Assembly: GCA_030849075.1 (NCBI GenBank)
Contig: JASAOO010003161.1
Span: 1 to 26,250 of the forward strand
Reading direction: 5' to 3'
DNA: 26,250 bases
DNA from: Zelonia costaricensis
Lineage: Eukaryota > Euglenozoa > Kinetoplastea > Trypanosomatida > Trypanosomatidae
In this document: in pieces, positions 7,950 through 16,639 of the stretch
Position numbering within the stretch: the stretch's first letter is position 1
How the letters are laid out: every line of letters begins with the position of its first letter
Translations under genes and position numbers: made by a program
The notes under the pieces: generated by a model
Told to the model about the DNA's origin: nothing
Seen by the model: only the letters and a program-made list of their open reading frames with translations
The model's database searches: none

Positions 7950-10634
7950 ATGCCGTTGATGCGGTCTCGCGGGCTCTGCTACCTCGGCGCCACCCCACGG
8001 ACCCTCTGCGCCCACGTTAACGAGACCCTTTTCCGCTTGCCCTCGGTGCTCGACTCGAAGACGTTCGCGCACTTGGCAAACCGTCAAGGTGCGAAGCTTG
8101 AAGCTCACTTGCGCGATGAGATTGTCGGCGCCTCACCGCATCTGCGCTCTCGCGCGTTCCTCGAAGAGGCGAGTCGTCAGGCTAAAGAACTCTGCTTGCC
8201 GCTCACGACGCTCCGACGAGAGGTCGTGGAGGGTTTAATAGTGGATAAGTACAAGCTCACGGACAAGCGCCTTGCCACCTGCTTGGTTCCTTACCAGCTC
8301 GGCGCCAACATTCTTCTCTCGCGCTTACCACCCGCTGTGCGAGAGCAGTCTATACGAGAGCTCAAGGATGAGGAGACAGCGCGTCGGGCCGGACTGCTGC
8401 CGGCGCCGTCCAAGTGGATTCAGTGGTACGACGAGGATGTCTACACCTCCACCGGTGCCAAGTATCTGGACCGCGTCAGCCCTCGGTTGCAGCGCCGAAT
8501 TCCCGTTTTTGCTGTCATGGGGCACTTGAACCACGGCAAGACTGCCCTGCTTGACGCGCTGCAGGGGTCACGCATTGGCGAGCAGGAGCCGCACCACATC
8601 ACACAGACGATTCGAGCCTTCACCATGGCGCGTTCTGGAAGTGAGAGCGACTGGTTCACTTTCATCGACACCCCAGGCCATCGCATGTTTGTCGAGACAC
8701 GCTTTCACATGCACTTGGTCGCCGACTTCATTTTGCTCGTTGTCTCGGTGATCGAGGGTATTGGCAGTCAAACCCACGAGGCGATCAAGGTCGCCCTCAA
8801 CGTGGACAGGCCGGTTCTGGTGGTGCTCAACAAGCTGGACCTCTTTTCAGACGCCTTTTCAGCCGAAAAGGCAGTCCGCCACATCGTCACAGAGCTCGCT
8901 TCGATTGGGCTCGACGTCTGTCTGCTCGAACGCGACAAGGACGTCGACGCACTGGCCGCGGAGGCGTCGCAGGCTGCACACAGTGGCAGTGGCGGGACGG
9001 ACACGGCGCTCGTAACGGCGCGTGCACAGGCGGAGTACTTCGCGCCAATGAAAGCGGTGGATCCGGCGTACAAGGGCAGCAAGCGTCATCCGGAGCTCCA
9101 CCTTCGTCGGAAGTGCTACGGCGTCTGCGTCTCCGCTGCCACAGGGGCGCACGTGCCGCGACTTTGGCGGCTGCTGCAGATTTGCCGCGACTGCGCGCCA
9201 GTGCTGTGCCACAGCTGCTCCGTCAAGCCCACCGAGCACCCTGCGGCGGTGCAGGCCGTCGTGCTAGAGTCGTCGAAGCATCTTTTCGACGAGGAGGGCT
9301 TCCGGCTCAGCCGGGCTCGACAGAGCATTCAGCGCCGTGTTGACACGAAGCGACAGCGACGGCAGAGTAAGTTCGAACGGCAGAGTCTGCGCTCGCGGCT
9401 GAACTCGACTAACAACACGACATACACGCAAAGCACACGCGAGAACCGAACGAGCACGTCGACTCTCGTGATTACGGCAATCGTGCGCGAGGGCGTGGTG
9501 ACGGAGGGCATGCACTTTGTCGCGGACCAGGCCGAGGGCGAGGTGCACTCGCTGGTGGACTTCTGGGGAAACCGCGTCAAAAAAGCGTACCCCGGCATGG
9601 CAGTCACGCTGATCGACCGCCGCAGCAGGAGCGGGTGCCCAGGCGCTGGCATAAACGTGCTCTCCATGGTCGACCTAGAGTCGCGCGTGCGTGTGCAAGC
9701 CTATCGCCAGCGGCTGCAGTGGTACGTGGAGGTTTTCACGAGCCAGCTGCACTACCTGCGTCCGCGAGGCATGGACGTCACCTTCAAGCACCTCGGTGAC
9801 TACGGACAGCTCGGCATCAACGACTCGCTCGAGTGCCAGCTCTTGTACGGGCCCCCGCCGAAGCCCGCGGACGACGGGCAGCAGCGACTTGCGGCGCCGT
9901 CGCCTGGCAACTTGCCCAGCGAGGAGTCGATCGGGGCGTACCTGGTCGCCAAAAACCGCGAGTCCGAGTCCACCGCGCTCCAACTTAGCTCTGTGGGCTC
10001 TGTCGCTCTCCCTGACGGGGTGACAAAGCGGCTGGCGCAGGCGATCATGAGCAAGGACGCCGCGGATGCCTTGGCGGCGACCTGGCAGGGCGTGCAGCTG
10101 CGACGTCAGCTGGCGTCGCAGCAGGAGTACGCGGACTTCGTCGCGCAGTGCGTGCATGTCGGTGTCCTCGTCAAGGTGGATACGTGGCACACCGCCCGCA
10201 TGCTGCACCGCGAGATTTCGCGGCTGGGCACACGCCGGGTGTACTTTCAGGTTGTCGGCGCGCGTTTCGGTCCGCTGACAACTAGCGATCTCCTCTACTT
10301 TGGGCAGTACGTGAAAGTTGTGGTGTGCTATCGCACCCCACTCGCCGCCTCTAGCGAGCTTGACAGCTACATCGAAAACGGCGACTTTTGGGTGCTGCAA
10401 ACAGACCACTTTTCTGATGTGGTGCTCTTCATGAAGTGGTGCGCTGTTGCGACGCACAAGGAAAGGGTCGCTGAGGATGCCGACTCCGACGATGAGGCGA
10501 ACTCGCGCCCCCAGGTCGTCGTGGAGGCCAAGAAGTCCACCGCGGCAAGCGACACCGGCCCCGAGCAACGACGACACAAACGGCGCCAGCGGCTGCTGCG
10601 CTATGACGACAACGAGGATGCCTCCGTGGGGTGA
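7950..10634 (+). CDS. IF-2-like mitochondrial translation GTPase, 894 residues
   Basis: IF-2 brings formylated initiator Met-tRNA to the small ribosomal subunit in bacteria and mitochondria. The GTPase domain (about 183-410) has all main motifs: P-loop GHLNHGKT (from 191; the family usually has GHVDHGKT), switch I Thr (HHITQ, Thr218), DTPGH (240-244), NKLD (294-297) and SAATG (about 395). The order and the ITQ...DTPGH spacing fit IF-2 better than EF-Tu or EF-G. A basic insert (about 440-502) splits the first beta-barrel domain, which resumes at TLVITAIVREGVVTEG. A C1-like domain follows at about 734-825 (VGVLVKVDTWHTARML...VYFQVVGARFGPLTTSDLLY). The chain then ends in a charged tail, with no recognisable C2 domain. 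The N-terminus is basic without early acidic residues, fitting import. The start is ATG 7950; Met at 7959 is an alternative. Confidence 0.85.
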   Translation: MPLMRSRGLCYLGATPRTLCAHVNETLFRLPSVLDSKTFAHLANRQGAKLEAHLRDEIVGASPHLRSRAFLEEASRQAKELCLPLTTLRREVVEGLIVDKYKLTDKRLATCLVPYQLGANILLSRLPPAVREQSIRELKDEETARRAGLLPAPSKWIQWYDEDVYTSTGAKYLDRVSPRLQRRIPVFAVMGHLNHGKTALLDALQGSRIGEQEPHHITQTIRAFTMARSGSESDWFTFIDTPGHRMFVETRFHMHLVADFILLVVSVIEGIGSQTHEAIKVALNVDRPVLVVLNKLDLFSDAFSAEKAVRHIVTELASIGLDVCLLERDKDVDALAAEASQAAHSGSGGTDTALVTARAQAEYFAPMKAVDPAYKGSKRHPELHLRRKCYGVCVSAATGAHVPRLWRLLQICRDCAPVLCHSCSVKPTEHPAAVQAVVLESSKHLFDEEGFRLSRARQSIQRRVDTKRQRRQSKFERQSLRSRLNSTNNTTYTQSTRENRTSTSTLVITAIVREGVVTEGMHFVADQAEGEVHSLVDFWGNRVKKAYPGMAVTLIDRRSRSGCPGAGINVLSMVDLESRVRVQAYRQRLQWYVEVFTSQLHYLRPRGMDVTFKHLGDYGQLGINDSLECQLLYGPPPKPADDGQQRLAAPSPGNLPSEESIGAYLVAKNRESESTALQLSSVGSVALPDGVTKRLAQAIMSKDAADALAATWQGVQLRRQLASQQEYADFVAQCVHVGVLVKVDTWHTARMLHREISRLGTRRVYFQVVGARFGPLTTSDLLYFGQYVKVVVCYRTPLAASSELDSYIENGDFWVLQTDHFSDVVLFMKWCAVATHKERVAEDADSDDEANSRPQVVVEAKKSTAASDTGPEQRRHKRRQRLLRYDDNEDASVG

Positions 10635-11232
10635 GCACCGCTGCCTGCCCGTACTGCACCGCCCCCCCCCCCACTACCAGCTGCTACGAAGTGCCAGCGA
10701 CGCCGACGATTGGCTCTCGCGTTTCACAGAAATCACGGCGGAGGCGACTCCGCCATAAAAAAAAAAGCGCTAAATTGAGTCCGTCCAGCGACCTTTCCTT
10801 GTATGTCGCAAATATGGACACTGGGATGCGTCAGAGAAAGAGAGGCCGTGACTCTTGTCCTGTGAAAGCACTTTCGTACTTCACCCGTGCTGAATCACGC
10901 CCTCGCCAACGGAAGCCCGCATCCGTGGATGCAGCTCGAGAGTGGAGAGCAGCAGGGCGCCTAAGGGAGCCCTCTGCTTCGTTGGCCCCACTGGTTCGTT
11001 CTTCATGATGACGCGCTGCAGCTCTTTTTTCCATGACTCCCTGCCTACTCCTCACCGCTTCCCGTTTTGCCGATTGCTTCGCATTGCGTGTCTGCGGCGT
11101 GCACTGCTGTTTTTCTCCCGCTCTCTCTCACTGTTCCCATCAGCTGGACAGAAACTCCCTCACTCCCTCTTCTCTCTTTGCCTTCGGCTGGCTCGCGCGA
11201 CTGCGCGTCAGCTTCGCCGCCCGGTCGCTGGG
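10635..11232 (+). other. Intergenic region before the IQ-motif gene
   Basis: 3' UTR of the IF-2-like gene, including an A-rich run near 10757-10767, then two pyrimidine-rich tracts (about 11109-11140 and 11158-11182). The reading frame of the next gene is open back to 10942 with ATGs at 11005 and 11008, but these precede the likely splice acceptor, and the intervening DNA looks like a polypyrimidine tract rather than coding sequence. Confidence 0.6.
11142..11143 (+). promoter_or_regulatory. Predicted spliced-leader acceptor for the IQ-motif gene
   Basis: A T/C tract (11109-11140) ends in CATCAG. The next ATG is 11233. A second C/T tract with AG at about 11210 would give the same start codon. 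Confidence 0.55.
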
Positions 11233-13941
11233 ATGCAGGTGTCGGACCGCTCCGCACGGGGCGGGCAAGTGAGGGTTGCAGTCGACACCCCTAAAGTCTC
11301 CTTCGCTCGAGCTCGCGAGCTTGCCATGACTCGAAAGCATCCTCTGCTCGCTTTAAAGACGTATAGTGCGTGGATGCGCTCGCCTGCCGTCACGGCGGCA
11401 GCGCGGGCGGCTGCGCTGCTCGACTTCACGCTGTACTGCAACATCTTTGCCTTGCGGATGTGGGATCCGGCGGACAACCCACCGGTTGCCCCGCTGGAGG
11501 TGGCGCGTGACTACTTTGATCTTGTGCTGGACGAGTTCAAGGCCCTCTACAACGTCTCGCTGCCTGTTCTGACCGCCCGCCGCGGCGGCGACAGTGACGG
11601 CGATGAAGGGGCTGAGGCAGCAGCGGCGGTGCGGACGAGCACCGCCGGCGTCCCTGACGGTTTACGAGCCGCTCTGCTGCTGACGATTGGCAACCGCGCC
11701 TGCGTCGAGCTGCGCGCCGGTGGCGACGGCGTAGCCGTGGCGGGGCAGCTTTTCTTGGTCAGCCGCGAGCTGGAGGCGGAGATGGACCACGCCCCCACCC
11801 TTGGCTGGACGTGGCGGGCTGTGCGTGAGATGAACGCTGCTGTCGCTGCCGTCATGCACTGCGACTTCACTCGCGGCGAGGAGGCGGCTCGCGACGCGGT
11901 GGCGGTGGTCGAGGCGCACTTGACAGAGCCCGTAGTCGTCGAGAGCGACGGCATTACTCTCGTACGCATGCCGCCGGCGCTGCAGGGGGAGTGCGCAGAG
12001 CACACCTCCGTCCTTCGGGCGCTCTGCCAGTACACCCTCGGGGTGGCAACTGAAACGGTGTCGTGCGAGACCTCGCTAGCGGACTACGACCACGCCATCG
12101 CGCTCGCCTCCGAGGACGAGGACGGCGCACTGCTCGTGACACTGATGAGCCAGGCGAGAGATCTGCTCGCGGTCTACGTGGAGGAGCAGCAGGTCAAGGC
12201 CCGCATCGCAGCCGAGGAGGCGGCGCGCTTGGCCAATGCGGAGAAGAAAAGTCGTGCGCGGTCGCGGAGCAAGTCTGTCCGCCCGACGTCCTCTCGCCGC
12301 ACCCCGACAAAGCCGGCGAACACGCGAGCCTCGCAGTCGGAGCCGGTGCCTTCACCCATCACGGGCCCGCCAGTGCCTGACGTCTTGCGCGAACATCTCG
12401 CCAAGGAGGGACTGACTACAGCGCTCGTGCGCGTCGGCGTGATGGCGAGCGTGCGCAAGCTGCTCACGTCCGCGCTCGCGGAGGACGGCGACCACGAAAC
12501 GTCACCGCAGGCTTCGGTTTTTGCCGGGACTCGCTTCGAAGCCACTGGGAAAGAGGCGGTGTTCGCCGCGCTGCTGTGCACGGCCACCCCACTGCAGTGG
12601 ACGCTACGGTTGCTGAAGGCGGCCAACGAACCGCTGATAGTGCGCCACTCCGTGTGGACGCCGCGACCGGTGCTGGCGACGCTGTTGCTCGAGATGGCCG
12701 CCGAGCGCCCCCCCGCGCCGCGGAGCACCACCGCGCTGCAGACCCGGAAGGAGATTGCAGACGGAAATACCAAGTTGCGGCAGCAGGTTCTGCAGCTCTT
12801 CGCACCGCCAGCGGCCACTCCGACCGGCAAGCAGAAGGCGCACGAGTCGGTGGACGCGGCGGTTTCGCTGCTGGGTCAGCGGCTGGGCCTGCTGCTCAAG
12901 ACGGAGCGATCATTCGAGGAGCACTGGGTCGCGACGGAGCGCATTCGCTCCGCCTTAGCGACTTACGCCGTGCCGCAGGAGATGGTGCGCCTGAAGCGGA
13001 CGCTGCTGACGGAGAAGCGTCTGCGTGCTCGGCGCGAGGACCGCGGCGCCCGCATTATTGTCTACTTCTTCCGGCACTTCGTCAAGGAGCACACGCTGCG
13101 GGTGGAGAAGAACCTGCAGGACCGCCGCCGCTTTGAGCAGCGCGAGGCTGCCGCGGTTGTGCTGCAGAAGTACATCCGTCGCTGGTGCGCTTACCAGGAG
13201 GTAGCGCGGCGCTACGCTGCGCGGAGCGCCTACGTTGAGCAAGTGGTGGTGGTGCAGAGCCTGCACCGCCGACGCGCGGCGGCAAGTGTGTGCGCGGCGC
13301 GGCGAGAGCTCAAGGCCCGCGAAGACGCGGCCAACGCAAAGGACATAATCCTGACCTGGTCCGCTCTCGAGATTCAGCGTGTCTACCGAGGTCATTGCGC
13401 CCGGCTGCGGTGTTACTACCTGCGAGGCCAGGTGCACGCTGCCACCCTCCATCATCTGAGCGACTCCCGCCACTACTACGCCACAGTGATCCAGAAGCGG
13501 GTGCGGGGCATGGTGGTGCGGCGCCGCTACGGGGCTGTGGTGTATGCGCGTCGTTGCTACGGCCGGAACGTGTACCGGACGCAGCTGTGGGAGCGCAGCT
13601 GTGTCGTGATTCAGCGCGCCTATCGCGCCCACCGTGCTCGGCGACGTGAGACGCTGGCCCAGCGTGCTGCTGTCCCGCAGATTGGAGCGGCTCGTTGGCC
13701 GTCGCGGCGTCTCCTCGAGGCGAGCGCAGACGGTGGGGCTGCTGCTTCTGCTGCGGATACGCAGGAGGTGGCGGCGGCGCACTGCATCCAGCAAATGTAC
13801 CGCTCCTGCATCGCCAAGCGCCGTCTCGAGGCGCTGCGGTACGCGCGGACGCAGCAGCGCGCCAGCGCGGCGGCCCCGCAGGCGCACTCGTCTCAGTGGA
13901 CTGTGGCGTCCGCCTTTTCTCTGAAGGACTGTGTCTTTTAG
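11233..13941 (+). CDS. Protein with about six IQ motifs, 902 residues
   Basis: IQ motifs bind calmodulin or related EF-hand proteins. Six IQ-like segments occur in the C-terminal third: about 640-660 (VVLQKYIRRW), 669-685 (VVVQSLHRRR), 711-730 (LEIQRVYRGHCAR), 750-769 (TVIQKRVRGMVVRRRY), 790-808 (VVIQRAYRAHRARRR) and 849-870 (HCIQQMYRSCIAKRR). The first half (about 20-310) is mainly helical and Ala-rich and not recognised. A charged helix at 314-340 leads into a Ser/Arg/Lys/Pro-rich linker (about 338-375). Another charged helical part spans about 560-640. No motor domain is present, so it is not a myosin. In kinetoplastids many IQ-repeat proteins are parts of the flagellum or cytoskeleton; that location is only a suggestion here. 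The start is the first ATG after the predicted acceptor; ATGs at 11005/11008 would add a hydrophobic stretch encoded by the polypyrimidine region. Confidence 0.85.
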   Translation: MQVSDRSARGGQVRVAVDTPKVSFARARELAMTRKHPLLALKTYSAWMRSPAVTAAARAAALLDFTLYCNIFALRMWDPADNPPVAPLEVARDYFDLVLDEFKALYNVSLPVLTARRGGDSDGDEGAEAAAAVRTSTAGVPDGLRAALLLTIGNRACVELRAGGDGVAVAGQLFLVSRELEAEMDHAPTLGWTWRAVREMNAAVAAVMHCDFTRGEEAARDAVAVVEAHLTEPVVVESDGITLVRMPPALQGECAEHTSVLRALCQYTLGVATETVSCETSLADYDHAIALASEDEDGALLVTLMSQARDLLAVYVEEQQVKARIAAEEAARLANAEKKSRARSRSKSVRPTSSRRTPTKPANTRASQSEPVPSPITGPPVPDVLREHLAKEGLTTALVRVGVMASVRKLLTSALAEDGDHETSPQASVFAGTRFEATGKEAVFAALLCTATPLQWTLRLLKAANEPLIVRHSVWTPRPVLATLLLEMAAERPPAPRSTTALQTRKEIADGNTKLRQQVLQLFAPPAATPTGKQKAHESVDAAVSLLGQRLGLLLKTERSFEEHWVATERIRSALATYAVPQEMVRLKRTLLTEKRLRARREDRGARIIVYFFRHFVKEHTLRVEKNLQDRRRFEQREAAAVVLQKYIRRWCAYQEVARRYAARSAYVEQVVVVQSLHRRRAAASVCAARRELKAREDAANAKDIILTWSALEIQRVYRGHCARLRCYYLRGQVHAATLHHLSDSRHYYATVIQKRVRGMVVRRRYGAVVYARRCYGRNVYRTQLWERSCVVIQRAYRAHRARRRETLAQRAAVPQIGAARWPSRRLLEASADGGAAASAADTQEVAAAHCIQQMYRSCIAKRRLEALRYARTQQRASAAAPQAHSSQWTVASAFSLKDCVF

Positions 13942-14592
13942 CGACACCGCCCACACCTTTTTGCGAGCGCATCTCTAGGAGTGCGCCAGTGCCCTGGCTC
14001 TTTCTCCACCTGCCCTATCTCACCAAGGGGGCACTCAGTTTTTTTTTTTGTCCCTGGTCATGTAAAGTACAAAATGGATGTGTATCCTATCTTCTTTTAC
14101 CTTTGAATAGGTGGCCCGGTCTCCGCGCACGCGTGCATGCGTGTGTGAGTTTGTGTGCGAGTGGTTGTGCATCCCCCCTGTGCGGTGGAGCTCATCACAC
14201 GACCGATGGATGGCCGTGCTCTGCCTTGCCGCTGGCGGCTCCTCTAGTGCTGTGTGGACACGCTGGCTTGTATGGCGGCACGTTTCTCTGTTGGCTGGCT
14301 TGCCTCTTGCAACCACACAAGTACTCCCTCAAAAAAAAAACCGATCGAAGAAGACACGAGCAGCAGTGTCGACCAGGCGCTGCCGCGTCGCGTTCTGGCG
14401 AGAAAAAGACCGACAAAGACGGACCACAAACGCTGAGCCACAGCAACCTGGCATTCGTGCACACCTGCTCACTTTACAAAGGACAGATGTGATCTTTGAT
14501 CAATAGCTGACGACGAGGGCAGAGACAGGATTTTCGTGTCACGTCTTCTCCCTTCCTAGAGCTCCCCTTCCTCGCCCTGTCTCCCTCTCTCC

Positions 14593-14594
14593 AG
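14593..14594 (+). promoter_or_regulatory. Candidate distal spliced-leader acceptor for HID1
   Basis: A long C/T tract at about 14547-14592 ends in CCAG. Its position at the left edge of the ATG-poor stretch makes it a candidate acceptor that would give a leader of about 2.05 kb. A proximal alternative is at 16617-16618. Confidence 0.4.
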
Positions 14595-16616
14595 GTAGCG
14601 CACGAAGCAAACCTGGACCCTTTAGCACACCCTTTACACCTTCGCCTCCGCTCTGCCGTGCTCTGCGTCTCGCCCCTCCCTTTGGTCTCGCTCGCAGTAC
14701 GCAGCCCTACCACATTCAATCGGCTTTTGTGCTGTCCTGCCATCTTCGGCAAATCCTCATCTTGTTTCCGCGATCCTTTCACCCCTCGACCGAACCCCAA
14801 ACCCCCCCTCCGTAGCATTGTGTTTTCACAGCAGTGGCTGAGAAGCCAACTTTTACGCCTTCTGCCCCTTTTCTGCTTCGTAGCACGTGGCGAGATAGGC
14901 CGAGAGCTCCACCGCCTTTTCCCGCCCTTCAAAGAACCACCGGCTTCTCTGCAGACTCCACAAGATAGCGCTGCTTGTTGACAGGGCGGCCCTCAACGTA
15001 TCGCTCTCTCTTTTTTTCGTCTCCACTTCAGCCACAGTATAAATCCTCACTGTCCACGTTGCGCGCACCAGCGAAGACGTCCCACCCCCTCACCTCCTTT
15101 CCTCTCAGCGCCACATTGTGCTTTTGTGTGTGCTTCACCTCACGCTTTGCAGACGTGCCCGAGTGTTTCGCTCGCCAGTAATCGACTTTCTTCTCCCCGC
15201 CTCGTTTACTTGCTCTCGCACGCCTAACAGGCTTTCCTTTTCACCCGGTTCAGCGCAGCTCTTCACCGGAGCAGGTGCGCACACCAGCAGGGGAAGTCTC
15301 GTCGACCTATCTGCTGTACGTGTGTGGCGTCCGAGAACTGCTTCCACGCTGTCATCACTGCCTCACCACTTTCACGGCGGCAGCACTTGTCTATCGAGGA
15401 CACGCGTCGAATGCTAGGTGACTGTTTTTGTCTCTGAGTCCTCCTCTCTTCGTGCGCGTACTGCGGTCTCTTCGCGTTGAAGCGTAGGAGCGAAATACGC
15501 AAGTGGTTTTTGAAGGAACCAGCGCGCACACTTCCTGTTGAGCGTCTGCCTTCCCCCCCGCTTTCACGCAAACACACATACACTCGCACAACACTGCCAG
15601 TCGGCGTTGTACGCCTTTGTGGAAGAGGTCCGGAAGCGTCCGCAGCTGATCTTCGTGTGGTAAGGGCTTTTTTTTTTGGTCTCGTTTCCCGCCACGGTGT
15701 AGTTCTTCGCTGCTCGTTTGCTGACTCGTCCCGTTCTGCCGACCTCTTCATTCTATCTCGTCTTCTCTCTGACGCGTCAGCGCCAAGCCTTTACCCTTTG
15801 GCTCCCTGTCGCTCGCCGTCAGCACGACTGTCACCACCGGCACCCTCACCGTGCGTCAGTTCACCGTCTTTTTTTTTTTTCGTTTTCCGTCTTCTGCGTG
15901 CCCTCCCCTGTATTAGTTTCTCCCGTTGCGACTTGTTTTTTCCGTTCATTCTCTTTTTTTTACTCCCATTTGTGCGCCCTTTGACCCGTCCAGCCCCCCC
16001 TCCCCTCCCCTACATTCCCCCCCAACCTACCCGCTGACGGTTCTGATTTCCGCTTTCATTGTTACTGTCTTTGCTCCTCAGTCTTTTCCTCCGTGCCTCT
16101 CCCTCATCTCGTGCGCACTTGTTGCGGCGCTCGTCCCCATCTCTCTCTACTTTGCTTGTGAGTGTCTTTGGTGGTGTGCTTCCGTGTCGGTCTGCGTGTG
16201 TAGGTCTCTCGCTTTTACTGTGTTTGTGCGTTCGAGGCTCTGTCACATTTCTCCTTTGTGTGTCGGTTTCGTGGGTTGCGCACGACTGTTTCCGTCCTGG
16301 GCTCTGACAAGGGCTCCTGCTGTGTTCGTCGCCGTTGCACGGTCCTTTTCGTCTCTGTTTGGGCAATAAAGTCGACCACAAACGTTCACACCGTCGGCTC
16401 TTTCACCCCTTTCTCTCACACACGCGGTAGGAGTGATTTGCGTAGGTCTGGGGGACCACTGGAAGCGTCACCCACCACCTTTTGTTTGGTTCTTTCACCT
16501 CGTTTCCCTTCCGGCTTCCCCGCACCCCCCCTTTCCTTTCTTGTTTGAGCTCTCGGTTTAACAGCTGGCTGGCCTCCTCCTTGACTCTCTCCCCTTTTTT
16601 CGATTTCTACCGCCCG

Positions 16617-16618
16617 AG
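16617..16618 (+). promoter_or_regulatory. Candidate proximal spliced-leader acceptor for HID1
   Basis: A pyrimidine-rich tract (about 16572-16615, with T6) is followed by AG at 16617-16618. Use of this site would leave only about 21 bases before the start codon. Confidence 0.4.
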
Positions 16619-16639
16619 CCGTTCCGTCTTTTTTCAAGG

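Larger units (their letters stand above)
13942..16639 (+). other. 2.7-kb intergenic region with a long ATG-poor leader
   Basis: No protein-coding or RNA gene is supported. The first 550 bases look like the 3' UTR of the IQ-motif gene, with T11 at 14039-14049 and A10 at 14331-14340. From about 14500 to 16639 the + strand is very pyrimidine-rich, with T10 at 15668-15677 and T12 at 15869-15880. It has only one ATG (15411) between 14490 and the HID1 start, against 15 CAT by hand count. The lone ATG opens an eight-codon frame (15411-15437). The pattern suggests a leader of up to 2 kb, not a hidden gene. Confidence 0.6.

Noticed and set aside
10942..11232. N-terminal extension of the IQ-motif protein
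   Set aside because: The earliest start is GTG; the ATGs at 11005 and 11008 lie before the likely splice acceptor, and the translated stretch comes from polypyrimidine DNA.
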